A DNA stretch of 64,000 nt from Enterobacter sp. RHBSTW-00994 (GTDB lineage: Bacteria > Pseudomonadota > Gammaproteobacteria > Enterobacterales > Enterobacteriaceae), in the NCBI RefSeq assembly GCF_013782625.1, contig NZ_CP056199.1, positions 514,588 to 578,587 on the forward strand. The letters run 5' to 3'. The notes under the pieces are model-generated. The model was not told the origin of the DNA. It did no database searches and was given only the letters and a program-made list of their open reading frames with translations. Made by a program: the position numbers and the translations under genes. Below are positions 26,994 to 36,479 of the stretch, piece by piece. Positions within the stretch are counted from its first letter, which is position 1; every line of letters starts with the position of its first letter.

Positions 26994-29008
26994 TCCGCCT
27001 GTCCCTGCTGGCGCGCCTGCATCCACGCCGCCAGTTGCGCGACGGACTCCGGCAGCGGGCAGTGTTTATCCGCGATGGGCAGCGGCAGACGAATTTTCCA
27101 CAACTGACCGCCTTCAAGCAGGGCAAAGGCCTGGCCTTTGGGAAGTTGGATCAGCGCGGCGGTATCCAGCAGAGGTACATTGCGGGTGACCACCTGCTCG
27201 CGGGTATTGCTGCTGAAGCTGTTGATGCCGCCCGGTGTGTCGGTGACGCCGGAACTCACCTGGCGGCTGCGCACTTCGACCTGTGGCAGTTGCTTCGTCA
27301 GCAATTCGGCGGTGGCGGTTTCGCGCACCCGCAGCATAATCAGGTTATTAAAGTTGCCCACTACCTGACCTGCTTTGGGCGCGCTACCGATGCGGGCCTG
27401 AATATCACTCAGCGTCTGGGTATAAGCAGTGACCTGAATGCCTGCGCCGCCGCCCTTGTTGACCAGCGGGATAAACTCTTCGCCCATCAGTTCGTTAAAC
27501 TCATCGCAGTGCAGGTTGATGGGCGACGGTTTTTCGCTATTGCCGGGCAATCCTTCATTGGGGCCAAACTTGTAGAGATGCCCGGCGACGCTCACCAGGT
27601 CGGCAAACATAGAATTGCCGACGGCGGCAGCGACCACTGAATCAGAGAGCGCGTCCAGCCCGACATAGACCACCGCCTTCTGGCGGATCGCCTGCTGCCA
27701 GTCGAGGATCGGACGTGTGTCGTTCAGATCGTGGTAGTCCGGGGCCAGCAGGGCGGCGAGCGTGCCGGTGGTCAGCTTTTCCAGCAACGGCAGCAGCGAG
27801 GCGACAATCTTGTCGAAGTAAGTTTTGTCATAGCGCACCGCCGAGAGCAGGCCGTCGAGGATCGGATCGTATAATTTTTCCGCGTTGAGGTACTGCTCCA
27901 GCGCCACCACGTGAGGATCGCGGCCCAGCATATGGCGAGGTGTATTTTTGTCGTTAACGCGCTCCGCCAGTTGCGCCACCACTTCCCACGCCCGCGCGTT
28001 GTGACGCGGCAGCACGATGCGGGCATAGTCGATAAACAGGGCGTCGATATTGACGACGTGGCGGGAAATTAACTGATAGTCGGGACTCTGGCCGAGCGCC
28101 ACCAGGGCGCGGGCGATGATATTCACAAAGCGCCAGGCGAACTCGCGAAAGGCCGCCGAGTTGCCTTCGCCGGAAAGCTGTCCGGTGAGGCGCGACGCCA
28201 CCTCCGAGATGCGGCCAAAGCGCCCGATGGCGTTATAGCGGGCGGAGATCTCCGGATACGCAAGATGGAACAGGATAAAGCGGTCGCCGCGTCCGGTGCG
28301 CTGCGCCTCTGTCCACAGGCGCTTCAGCAGATCCGCGTCGCCTTTCGGATCAAAGACGATCACCACCTCGCCACGGCGGATGTCCTGAGTGGCAAGCAGT
28401 TCCGCCAGCCGGGTTTTGCCGACGCGGGTGGTGCCGAGCACCAGCGTGTGGCCGGGGCGCTCGCTGAGCGGCAGAGTGACGTCGCACTCTTTCTGTTCCA
28501 CCCCATGCAGCCACGGATTACCGCCAACGGGCGGCAGCGGGCGCACCGGGTTCAGCCAGCGATCGGCGCTGAGCAGGCGAGCAAGGCCAGGCAGAGTATT
28601 CTCACTGCGTTTTTCGATGTGTCTTGCCAGGCGGTAACACCATCCCGGACGCAGCCAGCGTGCGGCTTCCGGTTGCAGGCAGTCGTACAGACGCTGGGTG
28701 TGGATGGGCTGCCAGCGAAAACCTTTGCCGAGAAACAACCGCTGGCGACTGACCGGGATTTTCCTGCTGGTGAGCGCGTAGCGCGGCAGGCGCAGGAGGT
28801 TGTGGTGGTAGCGCACGATGTGCCAGCCCTGCCAGCCGCGTCGCAGGGCCAGCAGCATCAGGGCACAGGCCATCAGGCGGGCCTGCAATGGTGTGAGCAT
28901 CAGCAGCGGGGCCTGCGTCAGGCAGATTAATGCGCCACAACTGGCAGTGACGGTGCTGTAAAACTCCACAGGTGGGCGCAGCAGCGCCTCCAGCGCGTAG
29001 CGGCTCAT
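26990..29008 (-). CDS. traD: TraD-type conjugative coupling ATPase, PFGI-1 class
   Basis: 672 residues. Two membrane helices at the N-terminus, Walker A GTTRVGKTRLAELL near residue 190 and Walker B VVIVFDPKGD near 215, then the FtsK/VirD4-like ATPase with a HCDEFNELMGEE segment. It would bring relaxosome DNA to the type IV channel. The stop and start overlap both neighbours by four bases, so translation is coupled. No relaxase is present in the window, so it has no DNA partner of its own. Confidence 0.9.
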   Translation of the reverse strand: MSRYALEALLRPPVEFYSTVTASCGALICLTQAPLLMLTPLQARLMACALMLLALRRGWQGWHIVRYHHNLLRLPRYALTSRKIPVSRQRLFLGKGFRWQPIHTQRLYDCLQPEAARWLRPGWCYRLARHIEKRSENTLPGLARLLSADRWLNPVRPLPPVGGNPWLHGVEQKECDVTLPLSERPGHTLVLGTTRVGKTRLAELLATQDIRRGEVVIVFDPKGDADLLKRLWTEAQRTGRGDRFILFHLAYPEISARYNAIGRFGRISEVASRLTGQLSGEGNSAAFREFAWRFVNIIARALVALGQSPDYQLISRHVVNIDALFIDYARIVLPRHNARAWEVVAQLAERVNDKNTPRHMLGRDPHVVALEQYLNAEKLYDPILDGLLSAVRYDKTYFDKIVASLLPLLEKLTTGTLAALLAPDYHDLNDTRPILDWQQAIRQKAVVYVGLDALSDSVVAAAVGNSMFADLVSVAGHLYKFGPNEGLPGNSEKPSPINLHCDEFNELMGEEFIPLVNKGGGAGIQVTAYTQTLSDIQARIGSAPKAGQVVGNFNNLIMLRVRETATAELLTKQLPQVEVRSRQVSSGVTDTPGGINSFSSNTREQVVTRNVPLLDTAALIQLPKGQAFALLEGGQLWKIRLPLPIADKHCPLPESVAQLAAWMQARQQGQAE

Positions 29009-29523
29009 GGCAATGCGGCCTGTTGCAGATGGCGACTGACCAGCTTGCGGTAGCGTGCAGCGGGTGCGCCGCCCGCAGGACGGTGGTAGCGGGCGGCGGC
29101 GTTGAGCCAGCTTCCGGGACGTTCATCGTAGCGCTGACGCAGCAGTTGCGCGGTGAGCGACAGGTTCTGCAGGGGATGCAGGGCGTCGCAGGGAGAGTCA
29201 AAATACGCCCGGTGCCAGCCGATATTGATTTGCCCGAGCCCCACGTCAATGCGCTTCGGGCTGGTACGGCGGATCGCGGCCAGCAGCGCCTGGCAGGCCT
29301 GCTCCTGGCTGGCATAGCGGTAGCCGGTACCTTTGATATTGAGCGTCCACGGCCACGGGAGATGCCTGCCGCTCAGGTTCGCCCCGCTTTCGGTTTGTGT
29401 GACGGCCCATAGCAGTTCCGGTGGCACGCGGTAATGCTCCGCGGCGCGCAGGTACGCTTCCGGCAGCGGCTGCGCCAGCGCCAGACAGGGCAGCAGCAGG
29501 ATCAGGGCAGGATCTCGTGCCAT
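29005..29523 (-). CDS. Periplasmic lytic transglycosylase of the ICE
   Basis: 172 residues with a signal peptide (LILLLPCLALAQ) and an SLT fold. The catalytic Glu is in AVTQTESGAN near residue 50; VGLGQINIGWH and LNAAARYHRP are the usual later motifs. It would open peptidoglycan for the transfer machine. It overlaps the upstream TIGR03759-like gene by 22 bp and traD by 4. Confidence 0.87.
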   Translation of the reverse strand: MARDPALILLLPCLALAQPLPEAYLRAAEHYRVPPELLWAVTQTESGANLSGRHLPWPWTLNIKGTGYRYASQEQACQALLAAIRRTSPKRIDVGLGQINIGWHRAYFDSPCDALHPLQNLSLTAQLLRQRYDERPGSWLNAAARYHRPAGGAPAARYRKLVSRHLQQAALP

Positions 29524-30176
29524 TGTTCCCCCTTACGTTCCAGCGCCACCGGAATTTTGCTCTGCCCCAAAAGAAGCCAGCGGCCCGCGTCGTGGTTAAG
29601 CGTGATGCTGTGTTCACTCACCAGTTTTGCGTCAATGCCATGCGCCATCGCCCAGCGGCGCACCCGGTTATCATCACCTTCGCTGTTGACCAGCCAGATA
29701 TCCAGCGGACGCTGTTGCGCCAGCAGGGTACGCAGCAGGCTGTCGCAGGGCGGGCAGTCATCTTTAACAAATAGCGAAACGCGGGTAGTGCTGGCGGACG
29801 TGGTTTTCAGCGGCGTCAGGCCCGGATACAGGCGTTGCCAGGCCGCGTCATAGGCGCGCTGAAAGGCGAGTTCTTTCTCCAGCCGCTGGTATTCCTGCCT
29901 GACCAGCAGTTCGGCGAAGCGCTGACGTTCGTGGTCTGTGTCGGCTTCGACGCCCAGCGTGGTCAACGGATCGAGCCCCGGCGACCAGACGCCGCGCGCC
30001 TGCTGTTTCAGCGTGAGATAGCGCTGCCACTCCTCTGGCGTGACGCCCCAGACGGTGGCCTGCTGTTGCGTGGTCAGCGGTCTGAGAACTGAGTCCGCGT
30101 TCTGGCTGGTCTGCACCTGAAGCGGTTGCGCCCACACGCTGGTGGTGAAGAGTAACAGAGGAACCAGGCGTTTCAT
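29502..30176 (-). CDS. TIGR03759-like ICE protein with thioredoxin-like end
   Basis: 224 residues, signal peptide MKRLVPLLLFTTSVWAQ. The family hallmark WGVTPEEWQRYLTLKQQARG then WSPGLDPLTTLGVEA is clear. The second half has a thioredoxin-like segment with Cys-Pro-Pro-Cys (VKDDCPPCDSLLRTLL), so it may oxidise or isomerise disulfides in periplasmic pilus proteins. Between pilL and the transglycosylase, the standard order in this ICE class. Confidence 0.87.
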   Translation of the reverse strand: MKRLVPLLLFTTSVWAQPLQVQTSQNADSVLRPLTTQQQATVWGVTPEEWQRYLTLKQQARGVWSPGLDPLTTLGVEADTDHERQRFAELLVRQEYQRLEKELAFQRAYDAAWQRLYPGLTPLKTTSASTTRVSLFVKDDCPPCDSLLRTLLAQQRPLDIWLVNSEGDDNRVRRWAMAHGIDAKLVSEHSITLNHDAGRWLLLGQSKIPVALERKGEQWHEILP

Positions 30177-30179
30177 CGC

Positions 30180-30839
30180 TTACTCCGGTACTTTCAGCGT
30201 CAACTGGCGTTTACCGTGACGGAACACCGCCCGGCGCTCATCAAACCGCACCAGCCGCCAGCCGTGCCACTGTTCTCCCCTGCGCAGCCACACTACCTGA
30301 TGGAGGTAAACGGCCTCCGGCGGCACAATTACGGCCAGTCGGATATCGCCACGTTGTATGGTCCCGGCGAGAAAAAACGGGGCCGTTAACGGCCCCAAAG
30401 GGCGGAGGGACACGGGATGACGGTAAGCCACCGTCGGGGGGAGGGAATGGTCGCTGGCGAAACAGACTTCACGGCGGTTTTCGTCGGTGGTTATTCGCCA
30501 CGCCGGGCCCACCAGTAGTTGCAGGGCGGCCTTCAGGCGCAGCGGGCCGGTGTTGTACTGGCTCAGCGGTAATGGGAGCCCATAAAGCTGCGCCCGGCGC
30601 GCATCGGCGAGACACAAAGACCAGCCGCTGTCGCGCAACAGGTATTGCAACGCTTCCCCTACCGTCGGATGAAAACCGGGCGGAACGGACAGGGCGGTAA
30701 GCTGTTCGAGTGGCGGCTGTTGCGGTGACGTGCTGACCAGCAGATAGCGGTCGTAGCGGACGACTTCTGGCGTTGCAGGGGAGGCGGCGGCCACGCCGTT
30801 GAAAATAAACAGGAGCAGAGCTGTCAGCAGTCGTTTCAT
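30180..30839 (-). CDS. pilL: PilL N-domain protein of PFGI-1-class ICE
   Basis: The start at 30839 (MKRLLTALLLFIFNGVAAA) gives a signal peptide and 219 residues; the upstream in-frame stretch is not hydrophobic. Seen: VRYDRYLLVSTSPQQPPLEQL, a first-domain hallmark of TIGR03748, and FHPTVGEALQYLLRDSGWSLC. In complete elements PilL starts a type IV pilus cluster; here no other pil gene is visible, so it is an orphan. Confidence 0.83.
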   Translation of the reverse strand: MKRLLTALLLFIFNGVAAASPATPEVVRYDRYLLVSTSPQQPPLEQLTALSVPPGFHPTVGEALQYLLRDSGWSLCLADARRAQLYGLPLPLSQYNTGPLRLKAALQLLVGPAWRITTDENRREVCFASDHSLPPTVAYRHPVSLRPLGPLTAPFFLAGTIQRGDIRLAVIVPPEAVYLHQVVWLRRGEQWHGWRLVRFDERRAVFRHGKRQLTLKVPE

Positions 30840-30913
30840 CGCATCCTCCACAGTGCTTTTACAGGAGCGTGCTGGATGAGAGGGCTGGGGACTACCGACA
30901 ACTGTTTGCGGCG

Positions 30914-30943
30914 TCAAAAAATAGCGCCCGTTATTCCGGGCGC
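30914..30943 (-). terminator. Terminator after the 30953-31336 gene
   Basis: GCGCCCG (30924-30930) pairs with CGGGCGC (30937-30943); the A-run at 30916-30921 gives a U-tail on leftward RNA. Confidence 0.8.
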
Positions 30944-30952
30944 AAAATCAGA

Positions 30953-31336
30953 TCAGTAAGGGAATCTTTCCCCCATCAGCCCCAGCGTGGCGGCGATGGG
31001 GATACCGCGCTCAGAAAAATGAACGCGTAATGTCAGCCTGACGGTTTGCTGCTGTGTGCTGCCGTTAGTTTTTTGCGTCAGCACCGAGCGGTAGTCGATA
31101 CGGATGGTGCGCTGCGGCGGTTGGTGGGCGATAAAGGCCACTACCGCTGCCATTTCAACACCTTTCAGCAAGTCCCTGATGGCGTTGTCATTCCGGTCTT
31201 CAAGACAGTGCTTGTGGGCTGGAAGGGTAATGGCCAGATCCAGCGGCAAGCCAGCGTCCAGCGCCTCGTCATCAAGGTTAATCAGTTTGCCCCGGTTAAG
31301 GGCTTCTTCACGTGAGTTCAATACGGTATTCATCAT
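30953..31336 (-). CDS. Conserved ICE protein, function unknown
   Basis: 127 residues, start at 31336 after GGAGAG. Sequence: MMNTVLNSREEALNRGK, then a mixed alpha-beta body with TIRIDYRSVLTQKTNG and LRVHFSERGIPIAATLG. No motif I recognise. It has its own terminator and lies between the STY4534-like gene and pilL. Confidence 0.65.
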   Translation of the reverse strand: MMNTVLNSREEALNRGKLINLDDEALDAGLPLDLAITLPAHKHCLEDRNDNAIRDLLKGVEMAAVVAFIAHQPPQRTIRIDYRSVLTQKTNGSTQQQTVRLTLRVHFSERGIPIAATLGLMGERFPY

Positions 31337-31406
31337 GCATCTCTCCGGTAAAAGACCAGGGAAACGCCCCGACGAGGAATTTCCCCGGCAGGGTGAATGC
31401 TGTGCG

Positions 31407-31850
31407 TCAGAACTGCGCTACAGGCTCTGCTGGCGGTGCGGCTGGCGCTGGCTGGGATTCCGCTTCGCGCTCTGCCCGGTAAACCTCTTCACCGTCAATT
31501 TTGATAAGCCCAATGTGCAGCAGATGGGCTTTCAGGCTGACGCCGGTTTCGCCTTTACGGTCGCCTTTGCTGTAGACAAAGGTGTCGGCATACAGATCGC
31601 CGAGGCGGAACTGGATCAGCACCTTGCGTTTCTGCTCGCAGGCGTCGATACAGCGGCGCACCAGTATCTGCGCTTCCTTGCCGCTGACGCGGCAGTCGAA
31701 CCAGGTGTGCTCCGCGTTGCTGGCTTCGCCCCGTAGTGCGGCAATGTCGCAACACAGGAACGGTTCGCCTTTTTTCGGGGTCACTTCCCGGATCCGGTTG
31801 AGGTAGCCCAGACCGCTGGTGTACAGGTTGAAGTAGTGGGTATCGTTCAT
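31407..31850 (-). CDS. STY4534-family ICE protein (DUF3577)
   Basis: 147 residues with CGGAGATACC before the start. It reads YFNLYTSGLGYLNRIREV and PFLCCDIAALRG, the DUF3577 hallmark, with TWFDCRVSGKEAQ and a Pro-Ala-rich tail. These proteins are thought to bind single-stranded DNA during ICE replication. It belongs to the replication half of the element. Confidence 0.87.
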   Translation of the reverse strand: MNDTHYFNLYTSGLGYLNRIREVTPKKGEPFLCCDIAALRGEASNAEHTWFDCRVSGKEAQILVRRCIDACEQKRKVLIQFRLGDLYADTFVYSKGDRKGETGVSLKAHLLHIGLIKIDGEEVYRAEREAESQPAPAAPPAEPVAQF

Positions 31851-32133
31851 GGTGGTATCTCCGTGTTGAAGGTGCGGAGCGCCCCATGCGCGGGAACGTC
31901 CCGCTTCGGGTTTGGCTCATTGGCTGCAAGGCCTCTGAGTTACTGGCAGTACGGGCATTCCGCGCTGTGCGCCTCCGCGTTTCAGGAATGCATGGCGGGT
32001 TTTGGGATTAACCCGTTTAGTTGAATCTTTGGCTGGGGGAAGCGAAAGGTGGAATTGTTTTTACGGCGTGAAAGTTGGAAGTACAGAATGCAAAAAGGCC
32101 TTAATGACTAAGGCCCTGAAAGGTAGCTAAATA

Positions 32134-32316
32134 TTATTTCCGGCGGTCATCGACTTCTTTGGCGACACCTTTAAAGGGAGTGCCGTCCTGCTTCTGGTCG
32201 ATAAAGCGACCTGTCGTTGTATCGCGTTTGGTGTAGTTGCCATTCTGCGGATTCTGAACCTGTGTGCGGTCTGTAACAGAGCCCTTGCGATAACCGTCTC
32301 CGGTATTCTTGGCCAT
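32134..32316 (-). CDS. Small conserved protein, 60 residues
   Basis: Start at 32316 (MAKNTGDGYRKGSVTDRTQ) with CGGAG upstream. It is basic, without hydrophobic core, and has the pattern N-x-x-N-G-N-Y-x-K-R-D-x-x-T-G-R-F, a widespread small family often seen near mobile genes. The function is not known to me. Confidence 0.7.
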   Translation of the reverse strand: MAKNTGDGYRKGSVTDRTQVQNPQNGNYTKRDTTTGRFIDQKQDGTPFKGVAKEVDDRRK

Positions 32317-32423
32317 CTTAACACTCCGAAAAATGAGGAATATTCCTCAGAGAGGATCATCAGACTGCCAATTTGAACGAGCAATCAGGGAAAAGTAAAA
32401 GTGTGATGTAGGAAACAGGTTAT

Positions 32424-34229
32424 TTACTCATTCCGTAACGATTTAATCAGCTCAGTGACGTTCTGCTGCTGCTGCGTCAGAAACGTCTCCAGCCCCATTT
32501 TCCCCGTCGCGATGTCATCCAGCTTCTGCTCCCATAGCGCAGTGGTGCCCGGATCTTTCAGCGTTTCCGGCAGGGCGTCAATCAGCGTGCTGGCGGTATC
32601 CGTTGCCAGCAGAAAGCGTCGCTGCTTAATCAGATAACCGCGCTTAAGGAGCGTCTGGATAATCCCGGCGCGGGTGGCTTCGATGCCGATGCCCGCGTTT
32701 TCTTTCAGCCGCTGCTTCAGGCGCTCATCGCTGACAAAACGGGCGGCGTTTTTCATCGCGGCAACCAGCGTCCCTTCGGTGTAGTGCTCCGGCGGCTGGG
32801 TCTGGCGGGCGCGAACATCTACCTGTTCCACCAGACCGGTTTGCCCCTGTTGCAGGGCAGGAAGTGCCTGCGTTTCTTCCGCTGAGTGGGTTGCCATTTC
32901 GCGCAAAAACAGTTGTCGCCAGCCACTGACAATCACGACTGAGCCACGGGCAGCCAGTGTTTCCCCGGCGCAGTTCAGGCGCAGGTTGGTTTTATCCACT
33001 TCATGGTCCGGCAGAAACTGTGCCAGAAAATGGCTGCGCACCAGGCCGTAGACCTTGCGCTCGCTGTCATTCATCTGTGTCAGATCTACCGTTTTACGGG
33101 TCGGGATGATGCCGTGGTGGGCGGTGATTTTACTGTCGTCCCACAACCGGGAGCGCTGTAGCAGATTAAGCTGCGTGGCGATGGGCTGGAGTGAGGTGTC
33201 GCTGGCGACCAGCGAGGCCAGCACCTGCGGCGCTTCAGCGTGCATGGAGAGCGGCAAATAGCCGCAGTCGGTGCGTGGGTAGGTGGTGGCCTTATGGGTT
33301 CCATACAGGCGCTGGGCTATATCCAGTACCTCCTGCGCGCCCATGCCCCACTGTTTTGAGCAGACCTGCTGCAGGGCGCTGAGGGTGAAGGCCAGCGGTG
33401 GCGGCGTTTTCTCCCGCCGGGTGGTCACATCCAGTATCAGCGCGGTACTGGCCTGTTGCAGGCGGGCGGTGGCCTCACGGGCGGCGGATTCACGGATACA
33501 GCGGCCTTCGTCGTCACAATACGCGCTATCGGGTTGCCACTGCGCCAGAAAGGTAGTGCCTTCAGCATGCAGCCGGGCGTCCACCCGCCACCAGGGGCGG
33601 GGCGTGAAACGGGCGATCTCCCGGTCGCGTTCCACCACCAGACGCAGGGTCGGCGTCTGCACCCGGCCCACGGAGAGCACGCCCTTGTGCCGCCGGTTCA
33701 TCAGCGTGCAGGCGCGTGTCATGTTGATGCCGACCAGCCAGTCGGCGCGGGCGCGCGCCAGTCCGGCCTGGTACAGCGGGAAAGTACTGTCACCAGGTCG
33801 CAGCGCAGTGAGCGCCTTGTGGATACTGGCCTCATCCAGCGCCGACAGCCACAGACGCTGGACCGGACCGCGCCAGCGGCATTGTTCCAGAATTTCACGG
33901 GCGATGGTTTCGCCTTCGCGATCGGCGTCGGTGGCAATCACCACTGCATCCGCCTGTTTCAGCAGCTTCTCAATGATACGGAACTGCCTGCGTACCTCCG
34001 GGCGGATCACCAGCCGCCATGTCGGGGGAATAAACGGCAGGTGTTCTGCCCGCCAGTGTTTCAGCGCCGGATCGTAATCCTCCGGCGCAGCCATGCTCAG
34101 CAGATGGCCAAAGCACCAGGTGATGGTCACGGTGGTGTTATGCAGGTAGCCGTCGCTGCGGTTACGGGCGTCAAGAATGCGGGCGATATCACGCGCCTGA
34201 GAGGGTTTTTCGCACAGGTAAAGTTGCAT
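32424..34229 (-). CDS. topB: Topoisomerase III of the ICE
   Basis: 601 residues. The TOPRIM domain starts LYLCEKPSQARDIA and includes the acidic ATDADREGETIA; the catalytic Tyr is in TYPRTDCGYLP. GGAGA precedes the start. Type IA enzymes of this class relax or decatenate DNA during ICE replication and transfer. It is a little shorter than chromosomal TopB because the zinc-finger tail is absent, as usual on these elements. Confidence 0.93.
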   Translation of the reverse strand: MQLYLCEKPSQARDIARILDARNRSDGYLHNTTVTITWCFGHLLSMAAPEDYDPALKHWRAEHLPFIPPTWRLVIRPEVRRQFRIIEKLLKQADAVVIATDADREGETIAREILEQCRWRGPVQRLWLSALDEASIHKALTALRPGDSTFPLYQAGLARARADWLVGINMTRACTLMNRRHKGVLSVGRVQTPTLRLVVERDREIARFTPRPWWRVDARLHAEGTTFLAQWQPDSAYCDDEGRCIRESAAREATARLQQASTALILDVTTRREKTPPPLAFTLSALQQVCSKQWGMGAQEVLDIAQRLYGTHKATTYPRTDCGYLPLSMHAEAPQVLASLVASDTSLQPIATQLNLLQRSRLWDDSKITAHHGIIPTRKTVDLTQMNDSERKVYGLVRSHFLAQFLPDHEVDKTNLRLNCAGETLAARGSVVIVSGWRQLFLREMATHSAEETQALPALQQGQTGLVEQVDVRARQTQPPEHYTEGTLVAAMKNAARFVSDERLKQRLKENAGIGIEATRAGIIQTLLKRGYLIKQRRFLLATDTASTLIDALPETLKDPGTTALWEQKLDDIATGKMGLETFLTQQQQNVTELIKSLRNE

Positions 34230-34420
34230 GGGCTGTCTCCGGTGAAAGGGAGTTCAGCATGGTGTGCCGGAGGGATAAGGCGACAGGGGAAACTGGAGGG
34301 AGAAGGTAAAAATTGCACCTTAAAACGTGCATTAAGCGGATAGTGCCTGTTTTTAGGTGCATGAGGTGAGTTTAAAATAATCGCTAAAGTGACACTCAGG
34401 GTTTAACTTTGCGCAAAATT

Positions 34421-34846
34421 TTAAACCAGCGTGGTTAACGGCTGTATCCGCCGCAGCATAAATATCACCACCGAAAGCTGCGTATTCAGCACCTGCCGCC
34501 TCCATTCGAGCACCATCAGTGCATCCCTCAATTCATCGCTCATGTCAGGCTGTTGAATGGCTTCCTGCAACGCCACACCTCCCGAACGGTTGTTGTCCAG
34601 ATTACGCCAGCGCAGATAGCTGACGCCGGAGCGTGCCGGGTTGCTGCACAGGATCAGCGGTACGTTACGCCCCGGCAACTCATACACCGCCTGTTTCAGC
34701 ATCGGCTGACGTTGTTGCAGTTGTACGCGCAGCGCCTGTAATTCCTGCACCAGCGCTCGCAGCTCTCCCTTACCCTTAAAGGCCTTTAAAAGGCCCTTTA
34801 GCGAGCTTTTGCGGGCAGCGTTTTCTTCGTCGTCTTCACCGATCAT
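34421..34846 (-). CDS. DUF3158-like ICE protein
   Basis: The start at 34846 (MIGEDDEENAARKSS) gives 141 residues and overlaps the next gene by 11 bp. A charged N-terminus, a helical middle (LVQELQALRVQLQQRQPMLKQ), and WRNLDNNRSGGVALQEAI. The order next to the PFL_4669-like gene agrees with DUF3158. Function unknown, probably replication or maintenance. Confidence 0.65.
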   Translation of the reverse strand: MIGEDDEENAARKSSLKGLLKAFKGKGELRALVQELQALRVQLQQRQPMLKQAVYELPGRNVPLILCSNPARSGVSYLRWRNLDNNRSGGVALQEAIQQPDMSDELRDALMVLEWRRQVLNTQLSVVIFMLRRIQPLTTLV

Positions 34847-35447
34847 CACGCAGGATCTCCGCAAGCATCTTTTTGGGCAAATTCCCGAGCTTATGCGCCA
34901 TCGTCTGCGCCAGCGGACTGTTCGCCCGCACGTCAGCGCGGGTCACGCCAGTGGTGCGAAAGCGGTTTAAGAAGCTGAAGACCTGGAGCATCAGGCGTGG
35001 GATGGTGGCAATGAAATCGCGCTTCTCCGCCTGGGTGATAAGGCCGAGGTGCCAGGCAAGCAAGGTGCGGCGGACAAGCAGATCGTAATCAATCAACTGC
35101 TGTAGCAGGCGCGAACCGGGTGGTGAGAATAGCGCCAGCGGCAGGATGAATTCGGTCGGGGACGGGTTACTGACCTGGGTGGTGTGGATAGCTCCCGGCA
35201 GGCTGGCGAAGGCCTGGTCCAGCCGACGGTTTTTTTGCTTCAGCAGGTGTGCGATCAGGTTCAGGCGGATGCACAGTTGCTTCAGCCAGTGGGCGGCCCA
35301 TGGATCATCGGCCTCTTCGGCGCGCAGCAGACGCCTGAGTAACGCCAGACAGAGCAGCATGCCAGTGGGATGCGCCTGCCACAGCCGGGCGGCGATGCGG
35401 GTGTGCAGGGTGATGCGGATATCGCTGAACAGGGTTGTGCCAGGCAT
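34836..35447 (-). CDS. PFL_4669-family ICE protein (AcaB/DUF1845-like)
   Basis: 203 residues starting after GGAGAATTTCC. It opens TLFSDIRITLHTRIAARLW, with the pattern HTR-x-A-x-R-L typical of TIGR03761, and is otherwise helical (LLQQLIDYDLLVRRTLLAW). AcaB-like proteins are conserved in this ICE class and in IncA/C plasmids; their role is unclear. It lies between the replication-protein genes and topB. Confidence 0.75.
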   Translation of the reverse strand: MPGTTLFSDIRITLHTRIAARLWQAHPTGMLLCLALLRRLLRAEEADDPWAAHWLKQLCIRLNLIAHLLKQKNRRLDQAFASLPGAIHTTQVSNPSPTEFILPLALFSPPGSRLLQQLIDYDLLVRRTLLAWHLGLITQAEKRDFIATIPRLMLQVFSFLNRFRTTGVTRADVRANSPLAQTMAHKLGNLPKKMLAEILRDDR

Positions 35448-35606
35448 AGGAAATTCTCCATGGATTCAGATGCCCGCAGTGTCGGTCCGCGCAATGAGTC
35501 AGGCGACGGGAAACCCATCTGGTCCGCAGAAAGTTAATTTCGCCGATGAATGAGGTTTGATTGATAGCTGGTATGCCGGCTTTATGCGGTGCGCATAAAA
35601 TCCGGG

Positions 35607-36479
35607 CTAGCTGCGCCTGTGCCGAAGCTGATTGAACTCGCCCCGTCGGGCCTTCTCCAGCGTTGCCAGCAGATAGGCGAGGGGGCGGTGGATATCGTGG
35701 GCGGCTATCCGCCACAGGCAGTCGTCCAGCACCTGCTGGCAGAGAGCGGGATCCAGATTGCGCATCGCGCGTTCGGCGGCGTGACGCTCGCTGGCGCTGA
35801 AGGGATTATCCACAGGCCAGTGCAGCAGTTGCGTACGCTTTTGATGTTTATTGTTTAAATCTGTACCAGTATGTACGCAATGCGGCTCAGGTTGCCCGCC
35901 AGCCCCCGCCACATCACTGAGTCTTAATTGAAGACTCGGGCATTTTTTACTGAGTCCTCGATTAAGACCAGGGGCGGTCTTCAATGGAGACTCAGTGCAG
36001 GTTCGTCCACTATCCACAGGTTGTTGCAGGGTGAGCAGCAGCCCGATGGCGATGTTGCGGATACGGCGGTTGCGGTGGCGGGAACAGGCCGTAAGCAGCG
36101 CCAGATATTCGCTGTCCATCCGGCAGGCATCAGTATGAGTCAGTGGCGCATCATGCAGGGCGTAGAGGTTGCCGGTGATCCTGCCGCTTTGCTCGTCGCG
36201 CAGTCGCTGGCACAGGCTCAGCCAGCGGGTGATCCGCAGCATCATCAGCGCGTTGCTGACGGTACTGCGCGAGGCCTTCTCGCCCTCAGGCTGGTCAGAG
36301 AGCCAGCCCTGTAATTCGTTGTAGGAGGGAAAGACGCCGCTGCCGTCGTCGCGGGCGTGCAGGCGCAACAGTTGCCATGCGAACTTGTCGCGCGGGGAGA
36401 GGTTGCGCGCCAGCAGCAGGCGCTTCGGCACGCTCTGCTGCGGGTTGCCGAGAAACAGCAGCCGATCGTCACTCTTCAT
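35607..36479 (-). CDS. STY4528-family island replication protein
   Basis: 290 residues. The N-terminal half is a DnaA/RepA-like winged helix: LLLARNLSPRDKFAWQLLRLHA, FPSYNELQGWL, SRSTVSNALMMLRITRWLSL. The C-terminus holds NPFSASERHAAERAMRNL and the helical IHRPLAYLLATLEKARRGEFN, as in replication and initiation proteins. It overlaps the STY4526-like gene by 11 bp. Probably starts or regulates ICE replication. Confidence 0.85.
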   Translation of the reverse strand: MKSDDRLLFLGNPQQSVPKRLLLARNLSPRDKFAWQLLRLHARDDGSGVFPSYNELQGWLSDQPEGEKASRSTVSNALMMLRITRWLSLCQRLRDEQSGRITGNLYALHDAPLTHTDACRMDSEYLALLTACSRHRNRRIRNIAIGLLLTLQQPVDSGRTCTESPLKTAPGLNRGLSKKCPSLQLRLSDVAGAGGQPEPHCVHTGTDLNNKHQKRTQLLHWPVDNPFSASERHAAERAMRNLDPALCQQVLDDCLWRIAAHDIHRPLAYLLATLEKARRGEFNQLRHRRS